Assembly (NCBI RefSeq): GCF_039535095.1
Contig: NZ_BAAAWN010000001.1
Coordinates: 930,001-994,000, forward strand
Reading direction: 5' to 3'
Length of the DNA: 64,000 bases
From: Arthrobacter ramosus
Lineage (GTDB): Bacteria; Actinomycetota; Actinomycetes; Actinomycetales; Micrococcaceae
In this document: one piece after another, positions 35,595-43,744 of the stretch
How the letters are laid out: every line of letters starts with the position of its first letter
Numbering within the stretch: position 1 is the first letter of the stretch
Made by a program: the position numbers and the translations under genes
Notes under the pieces: model-generated
What the model saw: the letters and a program-made list of their open reading frames with translations, nothing else
The model's database searches: none
What the model was told of the DNA's origin: nothing

Positions 35595-36230
35595 ATGAGC
35601 AGACCTTTTGCTGAGCTCGGCATCGGTCCTGGAATCGAGATCGTGGCGTCCCAAGTCCTGCCCACTTACCCCGTGGTGACCGACGACTTTGCCCGCTCGT
35701 GGCACAAGGGATTCGAGAAGCTCGGCTTTCCACTGATCCGGATCCAAAGCGCCAAACCGGAGTTGCTCCGGCGACTGCTCCCGGTTGCCGAGCGCCTCGA
35801 GCTGAAGCTGGCGTACGAGATTCATGCGCCGCTAGGGCCGAACGCACCCGAGATCATGAAGGTTCGGGATGTCTACGAAGAACTCGACTCTCCGCTTCTC
35901 GGGTTCGTCGCGGACTTCTCGTCAACCATGCGCAGCATTTCTCCAATACTGCTGCGCGCGGTTCGGCGCGCTGGGCTGGACAACGCGGCCATTGAGCAAT
36001 TGCAATCCATCTGGGCCACGGATGCCCCCATGCGCGAGCGGCAGGAACAGTTCATCGGCTATCTGCGAGGACGCGACTTTGATCCTGTCCGGCTTGGCTC
36101 GTTCGCCCACCTGGCGTTCAACATGCACGGCCATGTCGCCGAGCTCGGCGAAGTGGACCCGCCGCTGCTGGTGCGCAAGCAGCATGACCTCATTCGTCGT
36201 AGCCTGCGTGCGGCCCTCGCGTCAGCTTGA
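35595..36230 (+). pseudogene. Decayed C-glycoside deglycosidase alpha-like paralogue (three in-frame deletions)
   Basis: The 211-residue reading aligns along its length with the 341-residue protein at 44866 but lacks three blocks: about 34 residues at the N-terminus, about 43 after FARSWHKG, and about 60 after FNMHG. The third deletion removes the HxHxKF and SExEG strands that carry the last histidine and glutamate metal ligands. The earlier ligands remain in YEIHAP and FVADFSST. All three deletions keep the frame, so a folded fragment could still be made, but a metal-dependent TIM-barrel enzyme is not expected. It is either a fossil or an unusual minimal derivative. Confidence 0.75.
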
Positions 36231-36247
36231 TCCTGCAACCGTGAGGC

Positions 36248-36282
36248 GTGACGCTCGGCCGATGATCCCGGCCGGGCGTCAC
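36248..36282. terminator. Convergent terminator hairpin
   Basis: GTGACGC (36248-36254) pairs with GCGTCAC (36276-36282), and the stem continues inward through a T-G pair and CGGCC/GGCCG around a loop of about 9 nt. It lies between the converging ends of the genes at 35595 and 36288, where a two-way terminator is expected. No long T-run follows. Confidence 0.55.
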
Positions 36283-36287
36283 AGTGT

Positions 36288-37235
36288 TTAAGGCAATTCC
36301 TTCGCCGAGGCGCCCGCCGCCACGATTACAGCGGCCTCCGCAAAGAGACCGCGCATCCACTCATGTTCCGAATCGCGATTGTGCACCGGGTGCCACCAAA
36401 GTGCGTTGACCAGCGGTGTAGCGCTGAACGGCAACGGCAGGACCCGCACTCCGTCCAGTCTCAGGGCAAAAGGTGTCAGAGCTGCCTGGATCAGTGCGAT
36501 CCGGTTGGTTCCGACGACAAAATGGGGAAGGGACTGGAAGCTCTCAACAACCACTTCAACGCGAGGCTCAATGCCCAGTTGCTGGATCTGGCGCTCCGCG
36601 GAGGTGAATGCAGAGCGTGATTGGTAGGACATGACCCACGGCAGTTCGGCGATGTTTTCCATCGTGATCTGATCGCCGACGGCCTCGTTGGACGAGGAGA
36701 CAACGGCCACCCAGTCGTCCCTCCATAGGTCCAGGTAGGGCAGTCCGGTGAGGAAACCGTGGGGGATCACCATCCCGTCCACCGAGCGGAGGCGGTTGAC
36801 TGCGTCCTCGACGATGATTGGGTTGTGGAGCATGAATCTGAACCGGACTCCGGGGGCACGCTCGGTCGCGAGTTCAGAGGCGACCCTGCCGATGGTGGTG
36901 AAGCCGTAGTCGGAACCGTAGATGGAGAACTCGCGTTCTGACTCGCTGGGCTCCCATGTTGCCTGGCTTTCGAAAACGCGTCGGGCGGCCTCGAGGGCGG
37001 TGGTGGTGTGCCCGGCGAGGCGCAGAGCGAAAGGTGTCAGCTCGTAGGTGTTGCCGCGGCGTGCCAGGATGGGGTCGCCAAAGTGGGACCGGAGGCGTGC
37101 TAGTGAGGCGCTGAGCGCAGGCTGGCTCAAATGGAGCCGTTCGGCGGCCCTGGTGACGCTCCGCTCCGTGATGAGGGCGTCCAGCGAAATGAGGAGATTG
37201 AGGTCGAGCCGGGAAAGCAGCGCATGTTTGGTCAC
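36288..37235 (-). CDS. LysR-family regulator (NodD/NahR-like subclass) of the glycoside operon
   Basis: A 315-residue regulator. The helix-turn-helix segment LDLNLLISLDALITERSVTRAAERL, in pieces, follows the NodD/NahR/LinR pattern rather than the CysB or CbbR one. An effector domain covers about residues 90-300. The start is GTG 37235 with AAGGA about 10 nt upstream. It is divergent from the 37507-48526 operon across 271 bp, so it very probably activates it. NodD- and NahR-type proteins often sense aromatic ligands, fitting a flavonoid or other aryl glycoside inducer; that is inference. It resembles the regulator at 56815. Confidence 0.9.
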   Translation of the reverse strand: MTKHALLSRLDLNLLISLDALITERSVTRAAERLHLSQPALSASLARLRSHFGDPILARRGNTYELTPFALRLAGHTTTALEAARRVFESQATWEPSESEREFSIYGSDYGFTTIGRVASELATERAPGVRFRFMLHNPIIVEDAVNRLRSVDGMVIPHGFLTGLPYLDLWRDDWVAVVSSSNEAVGDQITMENIAELPWVMSYQSRSAFTSAERQIQQLGIEPRVEVVVESFQSLPHFVVGTNRIALIQAALTPFALRLDGVRVLPLPFSATPLVNALWWHPVHNRDSEHEWMRGLFAEAAVIVAAGASAKELP

Positions 37236-37506
37236 GACGAAACGATCCTTCGGAAAGCAAGTTAGTCAGTTTCAGCGTATCAGCGGTATCGATAGCGTCG
37301 GCGGTGCTCATCACATCGCCCGATGAAATTGTCGGCCGCTTGGCCCTATAGCGCTGTGCCAGTTGTTCCGCTTCTGCAAACCTCCGTGCAACTTATGTCG
37401 AGTATCGCCAATACTTATGTGCTTTTTATGCACATGTCCCGCATACTGGGTAGTGACCGGGGTCACGACCCCCGAAGTTTCGACAAAGAAGTCAGAAAGG
37501 CTGGAC
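37236..37506. promoter_or_regulatory. Divergent control region of the glycoside operon
   Basis: It contains ACTTATGTCG (37391-37400), a dyad AGTAT-CGCCA-ATACT (37401-37415) of LysR T-N11-A style, and a perfect dyad ATGTGC-N7-GCACAT (37417-37435). The first motif recurs at 43257 and 49726. No convincing -35/-10 was assigned. Confidence 0.5.
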
Positions 37507-38799
37507 ATGACACAGCACCGTCGCTTTCCGGGCCTGAAGGCCGGCGCCCTCGCCGTCCCCACGGTCGCAGCCCTCATCCTTACCGGATGCTCGGCCTCCA
37601 CCGGCGGCACCACCAGTGCGGGAGGATCGCAAGAGATTTCCCTGGCATTCGCTACCTCCAACAATATTGAGAGTCCGTACCAGAAGCTGGGCGAGCAGTA
37701 TATGAAGTCCCACCCGAACGTGAAGATCACGTTCAATCCGCTGCCCAATGATTCATACGACCAGACCCTGCGGACACAGCTGCAGGCGGGCAACGCCTCG
37801 GACGTGATGGTCACCTCGCCGGGGTCCGGGACGGGCCGGAGCATACTGCCATTAACCCAAGCGGGGTTCCTGGAACCGCTCGATGATGCCGCCAAGAAGC
37901 TCGTTCCGGTTGGAAGTGAATCTCTCTTTGGCGCCGACGGAAAGGTTTACGGTCAGGCTCCGGAAATCACCGTCGTCGGACTGGTAACAAACGAAACCGC
38001 CTCCAAGGCCGCCGGCGTCTCCGAATTCCCCGCCGATTGGGCCGCGTTTGAAAAAGAATGCTCGTCCGTTGCCTCGACCGGTAAGTCGGTCTTGGCGGTT
38101 GCCGGCTCAGCTGCACCGAACACGGGATTGATGGCGATGACCCTCGCGGCAACCCGCGTGTACGCCGTAGACCCGAAGTGGAACGAAAAGCGTGCTGCCA
38201 ATCAGACGACGTTCGCCGGCAGCGAGGGTTGGAAGAGTGCTCTTCAGGCGGTTGTGAAGATGAACAATGCAGGTTGCTTCCAGAAAGGCGTAGCCGGTGG
38301 CGGCTTCGACGCCATCACCAAAGGCCTGGCCAGCGGAACCTCCTTGGCCGCTTTCGTCCCCGGTCCGTCTTGGCTGCAGTTGAAGACGGCGGCCAAGGAC
38401 GCCGACTTCGTGGTCAGGGCCTTCCCGCCTGCATCGAGCTCTGACAAAGGCTTCGTCTTCGCAAGTGCCAACTACACGTTCTCCATCAACGCAGCATCCA
38501 AGAACAAGCAGGCCGCGAAAGACTTCCTCGACTGGGCCGCCCAACCCGAGCAGACTAAGTCATTCGCCGAAATCGACGGTGCCCTTCCCGTGAGCGGAAT
38601 GGACAGCTACGACTTCTCGTCCAGCGCCTACAAGAATGTCGGCGATCTCCTGAAAAACGGCAAATATGGTCCTCTCCCGAACACGCAATGGCCTAACTCA
38701 TCCGTCTACGATGCACTGTCAACTGGAGTCCAGGGCCTGATTACGGGCCAGAAGTCAGTTGACGATGTCCTCAAGGCGATGGATAGCGCCTGGGGATAG
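37507..38799 (+). CDS. Carbohydrate ABC importer, substrate-binding lipoprotein
   Basis: A 430-residue extracellular solute-binding protein (SBP_bac_1, carbohydrate uptake-1 type). The signal peptide ends LTGC (Cys28). EISLAFATSNN is the first strand and ASDVMVTSPG the usual hinge region. GAAAGG lies upstream of the ATG at 37507; an earlier in-frame start has no support. It opens the 11-kb plus-strand operon with two permeases behind it. Given the downstream enzymes the ligand is probably a glycoside or its sugar. Confidence 0.92.
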   Translation: MTQHRRFPGLKAGALAVPTVAALILTGCSASTGGTTSAGGSQEISLAFATSNNIESPYQKLGEQYMKSHPNVKITFNPLPNDSYDQTLRTQLQAGNASDVMVTSPGSGTGRSILPLTQAGFLEPLDDAAKKLVPVGSESLFGADGKVYGQAPEITVVGLVTNETASKAAGVSEFPADWAAFEKECSSVASTGKSVLAVAGSAAPNTGLMAMTLAATRVYAVDPKWNEKRAANQTTFAGSEGWKSALQAVVKMNNAGCFQKGVAGGGFDAITKGLASGTSLAAFVPGPSWLQLKTAAKDADFVVRAFPPASSSDKGFVFASANYTFSINAASKNKQAAKDFLDWAAQPEQTKSFAEIDGALPVSGMDSYDFSSSAYKNVGDLLKNGKYGPLPNTQWPNSSVYDALSTGVQGLITGQKSVDDVLKAMDSAWG

Positions 38800-38855
38800 T
38801 GGCCAGTTCCAACAATCTAGGTTCCGATGACTCAATGGGACAAGCAAGGAATATC

Positions 38856-39815
38856 ATGACTGCGACGATGCAATCGAAAACCGAAGCAGCCAGTGCGCCC
38901 CGGCGAGGCAGGCGCGTCCCGGGGATGGGCGGAAAAGCCCGTCCCCGGGGCGGAGCCCTGCAGTTGGGCCACTGGTGGTGGGCGCTCCCCGGCGTGGTCC
39001 TCGTTTTCGCCATACATTATGTGGCAACGGGGATCGGCGGCTTCTTTGCCTTCACCAACTGGACCGGCATCGGCTCGTTCCGGATGGTTGGGTGGGAGAA
39101 CTTTGCTGCCATCTTCAGGGATCCGACGAAGGTTGGCGCCCTTGTCAATACTTTGTTCCTGGCCTTTGGCTCGGTTTTCCTGAGCAACGTCGCGGGCCTT
39201 GCCTTGGCGCTCGGCCTGAATCGGGTCCTGAAAACGCGCTACGTTCTGCGGACGCTCTTCTTTATGCCCGTGGTGCTCAGTCCGCTCGCGACGGCCTACA
39301 TCTGGAAGTACATCTTCGATTTCGACGGACCGATCAATGTTTTCCTCAACTCCATCGGCGCGGGCGACTTGGCAAAGCCTTGGCTTGCGGATCCCACCTG
39401 GGCGGTCTGGACGGTTCTGGTCGTACTGGTGTGGGGCACTACAGGCATAACGATGGTGATCTACATGGCAGGTCTGACCGGCGTCCCGGTGGAAATCGAA
39501 GAGGCAGCTGCGATTGACGGCGCAAACCTGTGGCAACGTTTCTCGAACGTGACCCTTCCGGCGATTCGCCCGGCGCTGGCCATTGCCACAACGTTGGGCA
39601 TTGTGCAGGGTCTCCGGGTGTTTGATCCAATCATGGCCCTGACGGGCGGCGGACCGGCAGGTGCGACTGAAACGCTTGCCACACAGGTCTACAAACAGGC
39701 GTTTGCCCTCGGCAACTTCGGTGCGGGCGCCGCCCTCGCCCTAGTTCTCGCGCTCATCATCCTGATTTTTGCAGTCATCCAGCAGCGGCTGACGCAATCG
39801 AAATCCGAGGACTGA
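38856..39815 (+). CDS. Carbohydrate ABC importer, permease 1 (MalF/UgpA type)
   Basis: A 319-residue inner-membrane protein with six helices after a basic N-terminal tail. The EAA loop, EIEEAAAIDGANLWQRFSNV, contacts the ATPase. The ATG at 38856 is 5 nt after AAGGA; GTG at 38799 and ATG at 38835 are less likely. Together with the next gene it forms the channel. No ATPase gene accompanies them, so a shared MsmK/UgpC-type ATPase elsewhere must drive transport. Confidence 0.9.
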   Translation: MTATMQSKTEAASAPRRGRRVPGMGGKARPRGGALQLGHWWWALPGVVLVFAIHYVATGIGGFFAFTNWTGIGSFRMVGWENFAAIFRDPTKVGALVNTLFLAFGSVFLSNVAGLALALGLNRVLKTRYVLRTLFFMPVVLSPLATAYIWKYIFDFDGPINVFLNSIGAGDLAKPWLADPTWAVWTVLVVLVWGTTGITMVIYMAGLTGVPVEIEEAAAIDGANLWQRFSNVTLPAIRPALAIATTLGIVQGLRVFDPIMALTGGGPAGATETLATQVYKQAFALGNFGAGAALALVLALIILIFAVIQQRLTQSKSED

Positions 39816-39818
39816 AGA

Positions 39819-40655
39819 ATGTTCCGCTACACCAAACTGTCCCTGCTCCGCGAAATCGGTCTTTGGGCGCTGGCCCTGATCTTCCTGTCGCCGTTCTACT
39901 TCCTCATCACGACGGCATTGAAGTCCGACGGCGAGAGCTACACGACCTCACCCCTGGCCCCGCCGTCGAGCCCTGACTTCAGCAATTTCGAGGCGGTATT
40001 AACAGCGCAGGGTAACTCAAACGTCGTCTTGGGCCTCGTCAACAGTATCGTGATCACCGCCGGCAGCATCGTCGGACTGGTGCTCCTGGGGTCGATCACA
40101 GGGTATGTGATCTCGCGAAGCACCCGACGGTGGAGCAAGGCAGCCTACTACCTCTTCCTGGTTGCCATCATCCTTCCTGGCCAACTGGGTGCCGTGCCGT
40201 TGTATATGGGTGCGCGTGCAGTGGGCCTGACGGGTTCAGCGTGGGGTTTGATCGTCCTTTACACGGGAATGCTCCTGCCGCTTGCAATCTTCCTCTACGC
40301 AGGCTTTTTCCGTGGACTGGGCATTGAATACGAAGAGGCGGCAACGATTGACGGCGCCAGCAGAACCCAGATTTTTTCCCGGATTGTGCTGCCTATGATG
40401 GCCCCGGCTACTGGAACGGTAGCCATTTTCGCCGGCCTCATCGTGTGGAACGACTTCTTCACGTCGCTGATCTTCCTTGGCGGCTCGGCGAACCAGACGC
40501 TGCCGGTGGCGATGTACTACTTCATCGGTTCCCTTGTGTCTAAGTGGAATTCGATCTTCGCCATCGTGATCGTGTCGATGATCCCCATCCTTGCGTTCTA
40601 CCTCTTCGCGCAGAAGAAGTTCATCCAGGGTTTTGCCGGCGGCCTGAAGGGCTGA
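39819..40655 (+). CDS. Carbohydrate ABC importer, permease 2 (MalG/UgpE type)
   Basis: A 278-residue six-helix permease. The EAA loop is EYEEAATIDGASRTQIFSRI, and the C-terminal FAGGLKG ending is characteristic of the MalG class (F.(x)GL..GAVKG). It starts 3 bp after the first permease stop. Confidence 0.92.
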   Translation: MFRYTKLSLLREIGLWALALIFLSPFYFLITTALKSDGESYTTSPLAPPSSPDFSNFEAVLTAQGNSNVVLGLVNSIVITAGSIVGLVLLGSITGYVISRSTRRWSKAAYYLFLVAIILPGQLGAVPLYMGARAVGLTGSAWGLIVLYTGMLLPLAIFLYAGFFRGLGIEYEEAATIDGASRTQIFSRIVLPMMAPATGTVAIFAGLIVWNDFFTSLIFLGGSANQTLPVAMYYFIGSLVSKWNSIFAIVIVSMIPILAFYLFAQKKFIQGFAGGLKG

Positions 40656-40663
40656 TCGCCGCA

Positions 40664-40931
40664 ATGACCGACAACCGCGCGGCATTCGAGCGCTTCGTGG
40701 AGCTCTTCTACACCCGGAAACGGGTGCGGGAGGCCTTCGACTACCTCGTCGCCAATGAGTACCGGCAGCACAACCCGACTATTGCTGTGCATGTGCGGGC
40801 GTCCGGACCAGGTCGCCCGGACGCCCGCGGTAGCCGACATCTACCGCTTCGAAAACGGACGGATCGTTGAGCACTGGGATGTGCTCCAACAGGTACCGGA
40901 GCATTCCGTCCACAACCATCCCATGTTTTAA
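40664..40931 (+). pseudogene. SnoaL-like (NTF2-fold) protein, broken
   Basis: From ATG 40664 the reading MTDNRAAFERFVELFYTRK ... YRQHNPTI is a good start for a SnoaL-like polyketide-cyclase-family protein. The matching end, VADIYRFENGRIVEHWDVLQQ ... HPMF, appears in another frame up to the stop at 40929-40931. About 40 middle residues are missing and the join is out of frame, so the gene is dead. Intact relatives are about 130 residues. It lies 8 bp behind the permease within the operon, so the loss has not broken transcription. Confidence 0.7.
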
Positions 40932-40960
40932 CTAACCCCTCGATCTCCCGGGAGACACGC

Positions 40961-41737
40961 ATGTTCCAACTTGCGCCTAATATCGACCTTTTATTCACAG
41001 AAGCAGGCGAAAGTGCCGCAGAACGGGTCCGTGCCGCCGCTGCCGCAGGCTTCGACGCGGTAGAGATGTGGGGCCCCGCCGGCAAGGACATTTCGGCCCT
41101 TAAAGCCGCCTTGGAGGAAACCGGGGTCCAACTCATGGCCCAGCTGGCAGAGCCGCGCATGCAGTTCATGATCCCGCCGCGCGACCACGCACCTTTTTTC
41201 GCCGGCCTGGATGCGGGGGTTGAGGTGGCGCACAAGCTGGGCTGCCCCCGCATCGTCGTGGGAAGCGGCACGGGATTCGGCGGCCGCAAGCGGCAGGACC
41301 AGCTCGACGATCTGATTGAGATCTTTACCCGGGGTGTGGCGCACATCGAGGGCTCTGGTGTCACGCTGGTCCTTGAGCCGGTGAATGTCAGGGTGGACCA
41401 CCCCGGAGCACTGCTTGACCGGACGTCCGAGGCTGCCTATATCGCCCGGGGCGTGAACTCGCCTGACTTCGGCATTCTCTACGACCTGTACCACTCGACC
41501 GTGGAGGGCGAGGATGTCGCCGCCGAGCTCGCCAACGCGGGCGAGCTGATCCGCTATGTGCAGATCGCCGACGCTCCTGGGCGGGGCGAGCCCGGTTCAG
41601 GTTCGATCGATTGGCAGGCGCGTCTGGGCGAGCTGCGCGCGAGCGGCTACGAGGGCCCGGTCGGGTTGGAGTACTACCCGACGATCGAATCCGCCAAGTC
41701 GGTAAAGCTCATTCAAGAACTGGCGGCCGGGTCGTGA
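40961..41737 (+). CDS. Hydroxypyruvate-isomerase-like TIM-barrel protein
   Basis: A 258-residue AP-endonuclease-2-type TIM barrel of the Hyi family. The metal and acid ligands are in LVLEPVN, GILYDLYH, VQIADAPGRGEPG (a Hyi signature) and GLEYYP. It may isomerise a keto-aldehyde or keto-sugar arising from the cleaved glycoside. GGGAG precedes the ATG. Its stop overlaps the GTG start of the glycoside oxidase (GTGA), so the two are translationally coupled. Confidence 0.88.
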   Translation: MFQLAPNIDLLFTEAGESAAERVRAAAAAGFDAVEMWGPAGKDISALKAALEETGVQLMAQLAEPRMQFMIPPRDHAPFFAGLDAGVEVAHKLGCPRIVVGSGTGFGGRKRQDQLDDLIEIFTRGVAHIEGSGVTLVLEPVNVRVDHPGALLDRTSEAAYIARGVNSPDFGILYDLYHSTVEGEDVAAELANAGELIRYVQIADAPGRGEPGSGSIDWQARLGELRASGYEGPVGLEYYPTIESAKSVKLIQELAAGS

Positions 41738-43293
41738 GCCACAACCGGTACCCCGCCGCCGTCGACGTAGCCATTGTCGGAAGCGGCCCGACGGCGTCGG
41801 CCTATGCGCGGATCCTCAGCGAAGAAGCGCCGGGCGTCACGATCGCCATGTTCGAAGTGGGTCCGACGGTCAGCAATCCGCCCGGCGCACACGTGAAGAA
41901 CATCGAGGATCCGGAGCGCCGCAGCCACGCGCAGCGCGCCTCCGAAGGGCCCGGCGCCGGCTCGCAAACGGTGAACTCGCCGGGAGCCGTCAAAAGCGGT
42001 GACCGCTTGGCCCGTCCGGGCACCTTCCTGCTGCCGGACGGCTACGCCTTCCCGGACGAGGACGGCCTTCCGGTCGGGGCTATGTCCAGCAACGTCGGCG
42101 GCATGGCAGCTCACTGGACTGCTGCCTGCCCGCGTCCTGGCGGTCGGGAGCGCATCGCGTTCCTCCCCGACCTGGAACACCTTCTGGACGAAGCGGACCG
42201 CTTGCTGGGCGTCACGTCCCACGCCTTTGACGGCGCGCCGTTCTCGAATCTGGTCCGTGAGCGACTCGCCTCCGCGGTGGATGAAGGCCGCGGCCCGGCA
42301 TTCCGAGTCAAGCCGATGCCCCTCGCCGTGCACCGGCGGGAGGATGGGTGCCTTGTTTGGTCCGGTGCCGACGTCGTCCTGGGTGATGTGACCCGCGCAA
42401 ACCCTCGCTTTGAACTCTTTGACGAGTCGTTGGTGACGCGCGTGGTGCTCGACGACGGCAGGGCAGTTGGCGTCGAAGTCAAGAGCCGCCGCACAGGAGA
42501 GATCCACCCAGTGGCCGCCCGCTATGTTGTGGTGGGGGCTGATGCTCTGCGCACTCCGCAGCTGTTGTGGGCCTCGGGGATCAGGCCTGACGCGCTTGGA
42601 CGTTACCTCAATGACCAGGCCCAGGTGGTGTTCGCCAGCAGGCTGCGTGACGTGAAGGCCGAAGATGGACAAATGGCAGCCAACGGCGCGCTCAGCCAGC
42701 AGAGCGGCGTGGCCTGGGTCCCTTACACGGACGAGATGCCTTTCCACGGCCAGATTATGCAGCTGGACGCCTCTCCTGTTCCGCTTGCTGAGGATGATCC
42801 TGTGATCCCCGGATCCATCGTGGGACTGGGCTTGTTCTGCGCCAAGGACCTCCAGCGCGAGGACCGCGTGGCGTTCGACGACGACACGCTGGATGCGTAC
42901 GGAATGCCCGCCATGCGGATCCATTACCGCTTGACGGACCGCGACCATGAGGTACTCGAGCGCGCGAAGCAGGAAATTGTCCGCCTGGGCAACGCAGTGG
43001 GTGAGCCGCTCGACGAGAGCCCGTTCATCCTGCCGCCGGGGGCATCGCTGCACTACCAGGGCACCGCCCGGATGGGCGCTACCGACGACGGCGAGAGCGT
43101 GTGCTCTCCCGACGGTCAGGTCTGGCAGGTCCCCGGCCTCTTCGTCGCCGGCAACGGCGTCATCCCCACGTCCACAGCGTGCAATCCCACGTTGACCGCG
43201 GTGGCCCTTGCCGTCCGTGGCGCCCGTAAGATCGCCGAAGAATTGAGCACTCCTTTACTTATGTCAGAATCAGACAATAGAATGAGTAAATAA
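41734..43293 (+). CDS. carA: FAD-dependent glycoside 3-oxidase (CarA/G3Ox type, pyranose-oxidase-like GMC)
   Basis: A 519-residue flavoprotein of the pyranose-oxidase branch of the GMC family. The FAD motif GSGPTA is at 16-21. SNVGGMAAHWT (119-129) places His127 where fungal pyranose 2-oxidase has its flavin-linked histidine. The active-site pair is His440 in SLHYQGTARMG and Asn484 in ACNPTLT. Relatives from Microbacterium (CarA) and Pseudarthrobacter (PsG3Ox) oxidise C3 of the sugar in C-glycosides, which prepares the bond for cleavage. The GTG start at 41734 overlaps the isomerase stop. Directly downstream lie the deglycosidase subunit genes, which strongly supports the call. No signal peptide: cytosolic. 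Confidence 0.87.
   Translation: MSHNRYPAAVDVAIVGSGPTASAYARILSEEAPGVTIAMFEVGPTVSNPPGAHVKNIEDPERRSHAQRASEGPGAGSQTVNSPGAVKSGDRLARPGTFLLPDGYAFPDEDGLPVGAMSSNVGGMAAHWTAACPRPGGRERIAFLPDLEHLLDEADRLLGVTSHAFDGAPFSNLVRERLASAVDEGRGPAFRVKPMPLAVHRREDGCLVWSGADVVLGDVTRANPRFELFDESLVTRVVLDDGRAVGVEVKSRRTGEIHPVAARYVVVGADALRTPQLLWASGIRPDALGRYLNDQAQVVFASRLRDVKAEDGQMAANGALSQQSGVAWVPYTDEMPFHGQIMQLDASPVPLAEDDPVIPGSIVGLGLFCAKDLQREDRVAFDDDTLDAYGMPAMRIHYRLTDRDHEVLERAKQEIVRLGNAVGEPLDESPFILPPGASLHYQGTARMGATDDGESVCSPDGQVWQVPGLFVAGNGVIPTSTACNPTLTAVALAVRGARKIAEELSTPLLMSESDNRMSK
43257..43266 (+). promoter_or_regulatory. ACTTATGTCA motif near the end of carA
   Basis: The same decamer (one base different) stands in the control regions at 37391 and 49726. 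Here it lies inside the last codons of the oxidase gene, 83 bp before the first beta-subunit start. It may mark an internal promoter or operator for the deglycosidase genes. Confidence 0.35.
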
Positions 43294-43348
43294 TGAAGAA
43301 GTGGCCATTGAGCACATTTCCGCGCAAGGCACAGACAAGGAGGTCTCG

Positions 43349-43744
43349 ATGATTGCCGACCGCATGATCGAGCAGGGAACATTCACCACACAGGGCGGCC
43401 GTACCGCCGTCGAGGTCCGCATCCCGTGGTATCGCGCCCTGCCGGGCTCGTGCATCGCCGGAGCATCGCTGACGGTCGACGGCGTCAGCGCCCCCGAGGA
43501 TTCGCTGCGCTGGACCATGAACAACCGCACCTTCAGCTTCGAGGAACTTGTTGAGGAGACCGCTGAATGGTGGTTCCCCCTGGACTCGGCTGTCCTGTCC
43601 GGTGACCTGTCCCTGGCGGATGACGGGGCCGAGCACGAGGTTCGCGTGGATCTCAAGCTCTACATCCCGTACATCATCACAGACCACGGCGTGCTTCACA
43701 TCGAAGAGCACGACACCAAGACCATGAAGGTGGCACAGCGATGA
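43349..43744 (+). CDS. carC: C-glycoside deglycosidase beta subunit-like protein (DUF6379), copy 1
   Basis: A 131-residue beta-sandwich protein of the DUF6379 family, the small subunit of bacterial C-glycoside deglycosidases. Diagnostic parts are the IPWYRALPGS start, LTVDGVSAPEDSLRW, AEWWFPLDSA in the middle and the VRVDLKLYIPYI strand near the end. AAGGAGG sits 5 nt before the ATG at 43349. Its stop overlaps the start of the alpha-like gene (ATGA), so the two subunits are produced in equal amounts. The subunit completes the active site of the metal-dependent alpha TIM barrel. Confidence 0.85.
   Translation: MIADRMIEQGTFTTQGGRTAVEVRIPWYRALPGSCIAGASLTVDGVSAPEDSLRWTMNNRTFSFEELVEETAEWWFPLDSAVLSGDLSLADDGAEHEVRVDLKLYIPYIITDHGVLHIEEHDTKTMKVAQR

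Noticed and set aside
41611..41733. N-terminal extension of the glycoside 3-oxidase
   Set aside because: This part lies in the coding end of the upstream isomerase. The FAD motif begins 15 residues after the GTG at 41734, normal for the family, and the GTGA overlap fits translational coupling.
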